A DNA stretch of 28,333 bases from contig PJAB01000381.1 of assembly GCA_002887195.1 (NCBI GenBank), positions 1-28,333 of the forward strand, given 5' to 3'. The DNA is from Chrysochromulina parva (taxonomy: Eukaryota; Haptophyta; Prymnesiales; Chrysochromulinaceae). A program made the translations under genes and the position numbers. The notes beneath the pieces were generated by a model, which saw nothing but the letters and a program-made list of their open reading frames with translations, ran no database searches and was not told where the DNA came from. This document shows, in pieces, positions 16,207 to 25,393 of this stretch (position 1 is the first letter of the stretch; each line of letters opens with the position of its first letter).

Positions 16207-18504
16207 ATGCCGACGACGAGCCCGCGTCTCAATCCTCTGGCTGTGCCCGCCATACCTCCTCTGGCTTTACCCGCCTCCGGAACGGAGCGGCCCTCGAACA
16301 TGCCGACGCCTCGCGACGAATCGGGAGACGAATCGGAGCACACTCCGCGAGGGAGCGAGCGCACTCCTCGAGAAAATACGCGCGGTGCATCCTCCACCGA
16401 CCGCCGCCACTCGCGCAGCCCGGGCGGCACGCGCACACTAGCCACAGCGGTGCAGCCGGCGAAGCACAGGGTGCGACACCGCAAGCAGCGGCAGGGCCAG
16501 ACCATCTACAAGGGCCACCCTTCGTGGAAGATGATGGTCAACGTGAAGCTGGGCATCTCGATCACGGTCGGCAAGGTTTCCTCCGAGGAGCCGCGCGAGC
16601 TCCGCTTGACTGACTTTTCAACGAGCACGCGGACAGACTTTCCTCCGGAAGGCTCGCCGCTCACACCCGGCCACTCCTCTGAGCACTTCACCTTTGACGA
16701 CCACGCGCCACTTGCCTTCCGGCATCTGCGAGAGCACTTTGGCGTCCAGGCCGACGATTATCTCGTCTCCATCTGCGGCGAGAGCTCCCTGCGCGAGCTG
16801 GGCACGCCGGGCAAGAGCGGCGCGGTCTTCTACCTGACCGAGGACGGCAAGTTCCTCATCAAGACGGTCTCGAAGATGGAGTCCAAGTTCCTGCGCCAGA
16901 TCCTGCCCAACTACTACAACTACGTGATGCGCTCTGAGAACACGCTCCTCCCGCGCTTCTTCGGCCTGATCCGCATCACGACGGCCTCGCACCGGCGCAT
17001 CCGGCTGGTCATCTTCAACAACCTGCTGCCCCAGACCTTCTCGATCCACGAGAAGTACGATCTCAAGGGCTCGACCCTCGGCCGTTACGCGACTAAAGAG
17101 GAGCGTGACGACCCAAACGTGACACTCAAGGACCTCGACTTCGACAAGCAATTGCTCTTCTCGCATAAGAGCCACGCGATGCTCAAGGGGCAGATCGAAT
17201 CGGACCTTGCGTGGCTACGCGCCCTCCAGATTATGGACTACTCCCTTCTGCTGCTGCTCCACTTCCCCGCGCGCGAAAAGGATGGGGACGAGGAGCGTAC
17301 TGATTCGAGCGCCAAGTCAAGCAGCTCCGAGTACCAGAGCAACTACGACGAGCAAGGGCGACTTGCGCGCCGCCCAAGCAAAGACGCGACCGAAGAGAGC
17401 AAAGCCGCGCTCGGGGGGGCGTCGGCTGCGGCGGGTGCGCTGCCGCAACCACCTCCGCCGCAGCCTCCTCCGCCCTTACCGGTCGAAGAACTGCCGGCGG
17501 CGCCTGCGCTGGCGGGCAGTGGCAGCGCCGCCGAAGCTGCTCTCGGGTCTGGTGACGACGGCGACGTTGACGACGAGGGCGGCGAGCCGGAGCCGAGCGA
17601 GGGCAAGGCTAGGCGTAAGCATCGGCGCGCCATGAGCGGCGGCGCCGCCGAGGCCGACGTGACAGTCTCTCTGCCGAAGCTCACGGACGAAGACTTTGCC
17701 TCTGCTTTCCGCAAGGCGCGCATGTCGTCGTGGAACGTGCGCAAGGACCTAGCGATCGACGACGGCGTGGCGGCGAGCCTCGCTGATGGGCAGCAGGTGC
17801 TCGTCTTCGGCGGTCTCATCGACATCCTGCAAGTCTACGGCGCCCGTAAAAGGCTTGAGCACCACTACAAGGCATTCCGTTATCGGTCCGAAAAGGAGGG
17901 CATCTCTGTGACCGACCCCGCCACGTACGCCACGCGCATGTCAGGCTTCATCTGGACCAAATTCAGCGAGATGCCGCGCGCGGGCGCCGTCGCGGGCACT
18001 GACGGCGCGACGCTCGAGCCCCATCCCGAGGAGACGTCCGTCGATCTCGAGCTCGAGAGCTCCAGATCTGGGACGGATTGGGGCGGCGCGCCAGCGGGGG
18101 GTGCGTCGGGGGTCACTTCGCTCGGTAGTGCTTCGAGCGCCATTGGGATGACGGGCGTCATCGCCCATAGCGAGCAGCCGCTCATCGCGGGCCAGGTGCA
18201 GAAGAAGGGCACACACTTCCCGTACACGTGGAGCCTGCGCTACTGCGCCGTTTATGCCTCGTCCAAGACGATGATCTACTTCTCGAGCCAGGCCGAGTTT
18301 GAATCGGGCAGCGTCGTGCGCGGCAAGAAGACGCTCACCGCCGTCAACCGTTCGTCGGCCGATGAGCCAGTCCTCGACATCACCCTCGACACGGGCAAGA
18401 CGATGCTTATCAGGCTCGCCTCCATCACCGAGCGCGACCGCTGGCACGCTGCACTCGCCACGGTGCTCTCGCCGGACAAGCCGGCCGAGGCCGATACCCC
18501 GTGA
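16207..18504 (+). CDS. phosphatidylinositol phosphate kinase with C-terminal PH domain
   Basis: 765 residues from ATG 16207. After a Ser/Thr/Arg-rich N-terminus, the PIPK domain begins near residue 97 (GHPSWKMMVNVKLGISITVGK). It has the phosphate loop ELGTPGKSGAVFYLT, the catalytic Lys in FLIKTVSK (near 218), LPNYYNYVM, DLKGSTLGR (near 285) and IMDYSLLLLLH (near 342). A low-complexity Pro/Ala/acidic insert (about 360-490) splits the domain, which resumes with LVFGGLIDILQVYGARKRLEHHYK and SVTDPATYATRMSGFI. Residues about 660-757 form a PH-like domain (IAGQVQKKGTHFPYTWSLRYCAVY ending RDRWHAALATVL). Such enzymes phosphorylate PtdIns phosphates at membranes, usually giving PI(4,5)P2. The exact isomer specificity cannot be read here. 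Confidence 0.9.
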   Translation: MPTTSPRLNPLAVPAIPPLALPASGTERPSNMPTPRDESGDESEHTPRGSERTPRENTRGASSTDRRHSRSPGGTRTLATAVQPAKHRVRHRKQRQGQTIYKGHPSWKMMVNVKLGISITVGKVSSEEPRELRLTDFSTSTRTDFPPEGSPLTPGHSSEHFTFDDHAPLAFRHLREHFGVQADDYLVSICGESSLRELGTPGKSGAVFYLTEDGKFLIKTVSKMESKFLRQILPNYYNYVMRSENTLLPRFFGLIRITTASHRRIRLVIFNNLLPQTFSIHEKYDLKGSTLGRYATKEERDDPNVTLKDLDFDKQLLFSHKSHAMLKGQIESDLAWLRALQIMDYSLLLLLHFPAREKDGDEERTDSSAKSSSSEYQSNYDEQGRLARRPSKDATEESKAALGGASAAAGALPQPPPPQPPPPLPVEELPAAPALAGSGSAAEAALGSGDDGDVDDEGGEPEPSEGKARRKHRRAMSGGAAEADVTVSLPKLTDEDFASAFRKARMSSWNVRKDLAIDDGVAASLADGQQVLVFGGLIDILQVYGARKRLEHHYKAFRYRSEKEGISVTDPATYATRMSGFIWTKFSEMPRAGAVAGTDGATLEPHPEETSVDLELESSRSGTDWGGAPAGGASGVTSLGSASSAIGMTGVIAHSEQPLIAGQVQKKGTHFPYTWSLRYCAVYASSKTMIYFSSQAEFESGSVVRGKKTLTAVNRSSADEPVLDITLDTGKTMLIRLASITERDRWHAALATVLSPDKPAEADTP

Positions 18505-18832
18505 CCGGATTAGGTACGCCGTCCCAGTCGCGGTCCCAGAGCGGCAGACGTGTTCACGTGTGGAAGTGCTCGAGCTCGTGTGAACGTTAACACGACACGG
18601 ACCGGACGCGAGCGTGTGGAATTCTATTCTAATGCGCGTAATGGGCTCGACAGCGTGGCGTCGCAGACACTCACTCGTTCCGTAGCCTCTCAGGACCTAA
18701 TCCGATCTCTACGGTTGGTAAGAGGCTGTAGAAACCATACAGTACCATGTTTCACTCTCTCGGGGGGAAACGCACTCTATCACTGACGAAACACGAAACA
18801 ATAAACGCGAAACTTCTTTCTCTCACGGACCA
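18505..18832. promoter_or_regulatory. intergenic region upstream of poly-Gly orphan
   Basis: 328 bp between two plus-strand genes. It contains GTGTTCAC (18550-18557) and GTGTGAAC (18578-18585), an inverted pair of the recurrent motif, followed by GTTAACAC. The last 50 bases before the ATG are A-rich (ACACGAAACAATAAACGCGAAAC). A small open frame at 18550-18786 has no coding character. Confidence 0.35.
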
Positions 18833-19690
18833 ATGCCTCAAAAGGCCTCGCCTCAGGGCCGCCGGGGCGCTTCGCCTGCGCGCAAGAAGGGTAGAGGAAG
18901 CCATCACAAAGGATATCGACGGGTAGCCGACGTAGCACCGCTACCGCGCGAACCAAAGCTCCGAATGCCGCAGTTTCCCACCGCGGCGGCTATGCCAGTT
19001 CAGCGGCCTGCTGCACGGCTGGATGCCTTTGATGCAGACAACACAGAGACGTTCGTCGACGAGCGCTCTCCGGTCGTCGACGAGACAGTCAACGAGTATC
19101 TGCGGCGCGAGGGCCTCGGGGGCGCGGCGCTCTGTGACCTGCGGCGCTTTTTGCAGGAGGTGGAAGCCTCTGTGACCTCGTGCAGTGATGTCGAGCTCGG
19201 CGGCCTCGACGACGCGCTGACCTACGGTGAAACGTTTATCAGGGTGGGTGGCCGCTCGACCTCGACTTTCGAGGACAAGGCGCGCAAGCTGTCGGAGAAG
19301 CACGCGGTGATGCGCAAGGTCTCGACCGCCGAGAGCGACGCCGAGGTGCGAGACCGGGCGATGGCAGCCTTTGAGGCTGTGCGACCGGTGCGCAAGATGC
19401 CCACAAGCGTGTCGGACATCGAGGGGTTGCTCGGCTGGCTCGATAGGCACATCGACCCCGAACAGTTGGCGCAGAAGCAGAAGGAGCGCAACTTTCTAGA
19501 GTCCCTCGAGAAGCGGAGACGCCCGGTAGAATCCAGAGTCGAAAAGGGCCTGCTGCGATGGCGAAAGCGCGCGGCGCAGAGGCTCCTGGCGAAAGCGCGC
19601 GGCGACGAATGGCAGCAGCAGGAGCAGCGGGAGCCCACAGCGAGTCGCGCTTCGCGTGCGAGCCGGACGGCAGGGAGGAGTTCCACTCAG

Positions 19691-19746
<56 letters not shown>

Positions 19747-20227
19747 CGCGGCCGACGCTGCCAAAGGTAGAACGCGAGGATGGCTGGTCGACCTTCGCAA
19801 GCAGGTGGAGGCAGAATCGTCGTCACCGGGGGCGGGCGAGAGCATTTGGGAGCGCCAGGCTCGGATGGAAGTGGAGGCGCGGCGGCGCCAGAAGCAAAAG
19901 CTGCGCAGCACCTTCGCCACATGGCGTACTGACAGGGAGGAAGAGGAGGAGGAGGAGGAGGAGATCGCCAACTTAACATTGAATGGGCGGACGACCGACG
20001 AGACGATCGCCAACTTTCAGAAGCGGCTGCCCGAGCTTGAACAGCGAAAGCGAGACGCCAAGGCGGCCCTGAACGAGGCCGAGACGAGGTTGCGCCAGGT
20101 CCTCGGTCGCCGACCACTAGAAATCGACCGGCGAGATGACGTGGTCTGGGCGCGCGCCGCACTGGCCTACCAGGAAGCTGATGAGGCGCTCTGTTTGGCC
20201 CAGGCGCTGACGACTTGGGAAGATTGA
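18833..20227 (+). CDS. hypothetical basic coiled-coil protein with poly-Gly tract
   Basis: 464 residues; not recognised. The N-terminal 35 residues are very basic (SPQGRRGASPARKKGRGSHH). Residues about 75-230 are predicted helical (TVNEYLRREGLGGAALCDLRRFLQEVE; EDKARKLSEKHAVMRKVS; AFEAVRPVRKMPTSVSDIEGLLGWLDRHID). A charged helix follows (KQKERNFLESLEKRRRP), then a tract of about 19 Gly (287-305) encoded by GGC repeats, an acidic run (REEEEEEEEE) and a final coiled-coil-like region with FQKRLPELEQRKRDAKAALNEAETRL. The charge pattern recalls cytoskeletal or axonemal proteins, but no family-specific motif supports that. The ATG and the long open frame argue for a real gene. Confidence 0.65.
19691..19747 (+). 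repeat. (GGC)n coding microsatellite
   Basis: Nineteen consecutive Gly codons, eighteen GGC and one GGT at 19739-19741, lie in frame within the poly-Gly orphan. Length variation between strains is likely. Confidence 0.9.
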
Positions 20228-20377
20228 AAACGGCAGTGTTCTGCTTGTGCGTACTTTCGAAAGCGTCGTTGCGAAGTCACTCTCTCTGTTCCTCTCTGCT
20301 TGCTTGCTCTAGCTGTTTCACTCCCACGCTGCTCGCTCAGCACGACGCCACGCCTTTTTGCACATTTGGAAAGAACA

Positions 20378-21028
20378 ATGGAAGAACGGTCGAACTCGCA
20401 AGCGCGCCATGGAGGCCGACGAGACAGTCGAGGGCATCGACGAAAGTCGAGCAATGCGAGAGTGGCCAAGGGACAGGTCGACGAGTGGCGTGGAGAAAAT
20501 TTCCAGCTTTACGGTAGCTTTGCAGGCCCACCATCGCGGCCAGCAGCCTCGGAGGTTGCAGCAACTTCGCTGCTGCTGCGCTGGGAAGCGCCGACACATT
20601 TGGGCGGCAGCGCGTTCGAGGTGCTTGGCTATATGATACTCATCCAATACGGCGGCGAGGGAGGCTTCAGTTTGCTGGTAGAAGATACGGCCGAGCCGGA
20701 GCCGCTGTGGATTGTCGAGGGGTTGGAGCCTGACTGCTGGCACGAGTTCCAGGTGCGCGCGATCACCGCGGCCGGAGCTGGGGCGCCAAGTGCTGCGTCG
20801 CATCCAGTGCTGACCGACCGTGCCCCCGCGCTGCTACACGAGCTGCGCACGGCTCAGACGATATTGGGCCGTCTGCGCGAGCGGCTGCAGCGGCGCACCG
20901 ACGAACTCTTCAAGCTCGCGAGCTCGGGCACGATGGCGCTGGGTCTTGAGGGCGCCTCGCCGGATCGCAACGCGAGCACAGCTGTAGCCAGCATGAGTGG
21001 CAGCGAAGCAGGAGCAGCAGGAGCAGCA

Positions 21029-21096
<68 letters not shown>

Positions 21097-22066
21097 TGAT
21101 CCGCAATCACTAGCTTTAGGAGATAGGGACGGCGGTGGCGGTGACAAGAGCAGCACCGCTGGTGGCAAGCCGACGCCATCACGCGTGAGCGCCGCGGTGA
21201 GCGCCCATGCGGCGCGCAAGGCCGTGCAGCGGCGCAGGAGGCTCGTGCATCAGATTGACGAGCTCAAGAGCCTCCTCGAAGTGCAGTCGCTCAGGGTCGC
21301 TACCCTGCAGGCCAGCCAGGCAACCAAGGACATTGAGCGTCGCGAGGCACTCGCGGAAGTGGCTGGCTTGATCGACTCGGGCGAGGAGCCACCGTGTACC
21401 GGTAGGGCCGAGGGTGTGACGGGCACGTCCACGGCCGGCGTGCTGAGCCCATCGAGCCCATCGGTTGCACGGCGTCCGGCGTCACCCCAAGGGGCTAGGA
21501 GGTCTCCCACGCGTCGGGGGGCTCACCCATCGTGGGTGACAGCTGCGGCGCACCAGCAGCGGCTCGTTGACGAGGCGCGTCAGCAGCGGTTCGAGGCGTA
21601 CATGCAGCGGCTCGTCGCCGAGCAGGATGCTCAAGGGACGGTGGTGGAGTCCTACGCGCCCTTCGAACGCGCCCTCGTGCAGCTGAGGCTCGAGAAGGCC
21701 ATGAAGCAGCACGTGATCAAGGGTGACGCCGCTGAGATGGGTGCGTACTTCAACCGGTGCGTCGACCGCGCGCGCTCGGCCGAGACGCACAACGTCTTCG
21801 ATCGGTTTGCCGACTGGGAGCTTGAGCAGCTGGTGCTCGTGTTTGGGCGCTTCGACAGTGACCTCGACGGCGTGCTCGAGTTCCCAGACTTTTGCCGGAT
21901 TGCGCTCATGGTCTGTGAGCGCGTAGGCGCTGCATACCTTGAGCATGACTTGCGGCGTATGTTCCACAAAATTGATCTCGATGGCGACAAGCGCATCGAC
22001 CTGAACGAGTTCTTGTGGATGCAGGTGCCGGCCGAGAAGCTCGCCAAAGTGCACTCGCGTCCTTGA
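20378..22066 (+). CDS. FN3 / EF-hand protein
   Basis: 562 residues from ATG 20378 (the open frame reaches back to a TTG at 20300). Residues about 47-147 form a fibronectin type III module: PPSRPAASEVAATSLLLRWEAP, GYMILIQYGG, and EPDCWHEFQVRAITAAGAGAPS. An Ala-rich tract (211-238), helices with many Arg/Gln (HQIDELKSLLEVQSLRVATLQ; HQQRLVDEARQQRFEAYMQRL) and a C-terminal EF-hand pair follow. The loops are DSDLDGVLEFPD at 493-504, with Asp instead of the usual last Glu, and DLDGDKRIDLNE at 533-544, a better Ca2+ loop. The combination suggests a Ca2+-responsive scaffold, perhaps cytoskeletal or flagellar; the role is not known. The first ATG was chosen because nothing conserved precedes it. Confidence 0.75.
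21008..21091 (+). repeat. (GCA)n coding microsatellite
   Basis: 28 codons that are nearly all GCA (Ala), with three interspersed GGA (Gly) near the 5' end, lie in frame in the FN3/EF-hand gene. Confidence 0.9.
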
Positions 22067-22450
22067 CGAGCTTATTGACCAGGAGCGCACCACCAGCCGT
22101 GCGCGCGCGGCTGCCGCAGTGACGCCAGCTACGATGCTGAGTAGAGTACGATTGGATTCCGTAGGTTGTAGTTCATGTACTGTTTCGCACCCGCCGCATG
22201 GGGATGGGCCCGCCGCGCGCGCGACCCACCCTCCGGGCGGGGCGGCCCGGGTCGCGGCGCTGCGCGAACGGCGCGTATATTAAATTATCCAACATCGCGG
22301 AACGTTGTTTATGATTAATTTACGTGTCTGATGTCTGTATATGATTCAATGTCTGTAGAGTCGCGTTTGCGGTCGTGTAGTCTAAATAACGCGACCCCGT
22401 GCGTTGACGAACCCGCGTACCCGACCGCGGCGGACCGGCGCGGACTCGCG
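22067..22450. other. 3'-3' intergenic region with inverted repeat
   Basis: 384 bp between convergent genes. A very GC-rich block holds an 8-bp inverted repeat CGCGACCC/GGGTCGCG (22220-22227 and 22249-22256). It is followed by an unusually AT-rich block (22270-22350) with two copies of ATGTCTGTA (near 22331 and 22349). The AT-rich block may contain the polyadenylation signals. Confidence 0.5.
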
Positions 22451-24997
22451 CTACGTGGACGACGTTATGGACGACGTAGGTGCCCCCTCCCTCTCTGCGG
22501 CTCGAGCCTGAGCCGCCGCCTCCAGGGACACCCATGAGGACGCGAGAAGCCGCAGAGGGACGGGCACCTCGAACGCCACCGCCGGCGCCGCCGCGTGCAC
22601 GCCCACGCACGTGAGCTGAGTTTTGCCCTTCAAGGCCGAGAAGTAGCGGGGGAGGGTGCCTCTCTCGCGCCGCGCGTACCGATCACCAACCACTGGGTGG
22701 CCCAGGTGGCGCATGAGGAAACAAAGATCTCCGCTGAGCCGCCCACGCCGCCCTCCGCACTCGAGGCGCACAGTGGAGAGCTGCACGGCACAGTCGGGAG
22801 GGGTGCGGTCAAGGCAGGTGGCCAACACCACCTCCGCTCCCAGCATACTCGCGCCGATCGTTGTGCGAGCGACGCCACCCTCGACGTTGCCCGCCGTCCC
22901 GTCCACACGCCCGACACGACGCAAATTCGCTTCGCTCGATTCCTCACCAGTGTGGCCATCCTCGCCCTCCTCCTCCTCCTCCTCCTCCCCTTCCTCCTCC
23001 TCCCCGTCCCCGCCATCCTCCCCGACAAGCTCGTCCTCATGCCCATCTGGCCCTAGTGCCATGGCGCGCGCCGCGGCGAGCAGCTGCTTCCTCTTGTAAC
23101 CCTTCTTGCACTGCACCTTCGCAGGCAGCTCGAGCCGAACGGGATCAGAACCCCATGCCGCGGGCACCTGGCCGTAGACGAGCGCGAGGAAGCAGTGCGT
23201 GAGCTCCGAGCGGCTCGCAAGCGCCTCGAGCTCGTCCAGTGCACGCCGCGAGCGCGCAATCAACGTGACGCCGGTTGTGCTCGCCTCGAGGCGCGTGACC
23301 GGCATTGGCGACTCCAGAGGCCCAGCGTCTGACCCGACTGCTGGTGGGGTGGTCGGGGGCAGCAGCACGCGTAGCGCCGACTGCAGGGTGCCCACGTAGT
23401 CGCCGACAGCCGTCTTGCCCGCAGGCTTGATGACGAACGCAATCTGCTCCTCCACCCGCAGGAGGACCACGGGAGCGTTGGGGCTGCCCGCGGCCTGCGA
23501 GCGTACCGCCGCCAAAGGGTCGTGTAACAACTCGAGCACATCGCCCGCCCGCAGGCAGCGGGTCTCCTCCACAGGGCAGCCGCCCAGCAGCACGCGTCCT
23601 TCCTTGAACGCCTGGTGCGACTGCTTCTTTGAGCGCAGCTTCGACGTAAAGGCGACGTTCTTCGCCCATTTTGCGGCTCGCTCGCCCTCACCTTCATATG
23701 GGACTGTGTGGCTGATGCGCTGGAGGCGGCTGCTGCAGCTCGCCGCTATTGATGCTGCTTCCGAGCCGAGCGTGGGATCGGCGGCTACCGTAGCGGCGGC
23801 TAGCGCCACATCGGCGCCAGGTACGGCCAGGGCGGCGGCGGCCGCCGCAGCGGCCACGCGGCTGGCAGCGGCCGTCGCCCTGGCTGCTGCTGCCGCCGCC
23901 TCGGTAGTCTTTCTCGGCTTCCCGGGATTGTGTTGCTGCTGCTTGAGGTAAGTTCGGTATTGCGCTTCGGAGCGGAAGACGCGCCCGGTGGCCGCGCATT
24001 GCCACTGGCCGGCTTGAGGTACGATCACGTCGGCTGCGCCGCCGGCTGAAGCACGCTGCGCAGCCGCGTGCCGCAGCGCCTCTCCGGCCGCGGTACAACT
24101 TGGCGTGGCGAGCCGTCGCACGTGCGCAGCCGCATCCACATCGGCGTCGCCATTGGCATCGACGAGCTTCACGCCGCAGATCGGGCAGCAGCCGCGACCC
24201 TCCAAGGGCGTGACGCTGGCGGCGGCTTGCATGGTGGCGGCGGCAGCATCGGCGGCTGCACTCTGCTGCTGCACAACCGAAGCCGAGGGCCGCACAAACG
24301 AGGATGGCACGCAGAAGACGAGCTCGATCGAGTTGTCCACGTTCATGTCCTCGTCGCCCTCGCAGCGGCGGTGCTCGTAGCCGTACTTGCCTGCCCAATG
24401 CTTCGAGCCAAGGGCGCCGGAGCGGAACTTGCGCCGTGCGCCCCAGGCCGTGCTCACCGGAAGTAGCGCTGGCGGTGTCGCCGGTCCGTCGGCCGGGAAG
24501 AAGCAGCTTGGGGAGACGGTGTCCTTCTCGTGCAGGACGCGTAGGTCAAGGCGAGCCGCATGTGCGTGAACTTCCCACGTACGAGGCTGGTTTTGGCAGA
24601 GCGTCAAGTGGATGCAACCATCTGGAGCCAACACCTCTGCGGCGGATGCCAGAAAGTGCGCCACCAAAATGCTGTGCCGGCGCGCATGCGCCGCCTCGTC
24701 CAGTATGTCGTCCAGCCCAAGGTGAGGATGCAGAAAGCACACGTGATCGTAGGGTGGCTCCAGAGGTGCACACGATGCGAGTGCTGTCGCATCAACGCCA
24801 TCGCACACTGTGTGGCCAAGCTCACGGAGTTCAGCAATCACGGCTAGAGCCCGTGCATACGTGGCCACGCACTCCTCCTCACTGATGAATGTCGTGCACG
24901 TGATGTGAGCTGCTGTTCCAAAGGCCCTCGCCAATGCGAGGCTGTAAGAGCAGTCGCCCTCACCAACCATGAGCAGTCGCATCGGGCGCGTCGCCAT
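22451..24997 (-). CDS. BMT5-like rRNA methyltransferase fused to degenerate RluA-type pseudouridine synthase
   Basis: 848 residues from ATG 24997. Residues about 1-225 match the BMT5-like (DUF2431) fold, whose yeast member makes m3U in 25S rRNA: LLMVGEGDCSYSLALARAF (SAM loop), then CFLHPHLG in place of the NFPHxG motif. A Cys/His segment (CCPICG...HVRRLATPSC) and one with QWQCAATGRVFRSEAQYRTYLKQQ look like zinc-binding or degenerate fingers. An Ala-rich linker leads to an S4-like stretch (SHQAFKEGRVLLGGCPVEE) and an RluA-type domain (FVIKPAGKTAV, LALVYG, MRHLGHPVVGD). The catalytic HRLD motif reads TRLE (Glu571) and the GRTHQIR motif is lost, so pseudouridylation is unlikely. An acidic run of Glu interrupts the domain. 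Confidence 0.82.
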   Translation of the reverse strand: MATRPMRLLMVGEGDCSYSLALARAFGTAAHITCTTFISEEECVATYARALAVIAELRELGHTVCDGVDATALASCAPLEPPYDHVCFLHPHLGLDDILDEAAHARRHSILVAHFLASAAEVLAPDGCIHLTLCQNQPRTWEVHAHAARLDLRVLHEKDTVSPSCFFPADGPATPPALLPVSTAWGARRKFRSGALGSKHWAGKYGYEHRRCEGDEDMNVDNSIELVFCVPSSFVRPSASVVQQQSAAADAAAATMQAAASVTPLEGRGCCPICGVKLVDANGDADVDAAAHVRRLATPSCTAAGEALRHAAAQRASAGGAADVIVPQAGQWQCAATGRVFRSEAQYRTYLKQQQHNPGKPRKTTEAAAAAARATAAASRVAAAAAAAALAVPGADVALAAATVAADPTLGSEAASIAASCSSRLQRISHTVPYEGEGERAAKWAKNVAFTSKLRSKKQSHQAFKEGRVLLGGCPVEETRCLRAGDVLELLHDPLAAVRSQAAGSPNAPVVLLRVEEQIAFVIKPAGKTAVGDYVGTLQSALRVLLPPTTPPAVGSDAGPLESPMPVTRLEASTTGVTLIARSRRALDELEALASRSELTHCFLALVYGQVPAAWGSDPVRLELPAKVQCKKGYKRKQLLAAARAMALGPDGHEDELVGEDGGDGEEEEGEEEEEEEGEDGHTGEESSEANLRRVGRVDGTAGNVEGGVARTTIGASMLGAEVVLATCLDRTPPDCAVQLSTVRLECGGRRGRLSGDLCFLMRHLGHPVVGDRYARRERGTLPRYFSALKGKTQLTCVGVHAAAPAVAFEVPVPLRLLASSWVSLEAAAQARAAEREGAPTSSITSST

Positions 24998-25393
24998 TCG
25001 AATTATAAAACTCGGCTGTGAATGTGAATGTGCAGAAAAGTACAGACTGGATGTGAACTATATTCCGGGTGAATGAAGGGGAGGGGTAACGTGGAACGAG
25101 GTCGGAAATATACAGCCTTTCGGTGCGCGCTCGCGGTCAGCGGAGACTCGCGCCACTGTGGCGAGCGCGTCCGCGGCATTCTAAATATTCAATCCCTTAA
25201 AGAGCTCTCGTCCGAGAAGATTCCTTACGTGTGAGGGTCCGTGAGCTCGCGCTGTACGAGGACTCTGACAGGCTGTGACTCGCAATGTTAGGGGCTGCTG
25301 TGAGAACATTAATTTTCAATCGTTCTAGCTTGTATGATCTTGCGAAGTTGAATCGAAAGCGCAAAGCCAAAGCGCGAAGGAGTTTCCAAAGCC
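24998..25393. promoter_or_regulatory. upstream region of the BMT5-RluA gene
   Basis: 396 bp between two minus-strand genes, holding the MFS 3' end and the methyltransferase promoter. It contains TGTGAATGTGAATGTG (25018-25033) and ATGTGAAC (25051-25058). AT-rich patches (CTAAATATTCAATCCCTTAAAG near 25181; ATTAATTTTCAATCG near 25309) lie toward the MFS side. No RNA gene was recognised. Confidence 0.35.

Noticed and set aside
22216..22260. GC-rich hairpin as a rho-independent terminator
   Set aside because: The genome is eukaryotic nuclear, no T-run follows, and the stem is only 8 bp with a 21-base loop.
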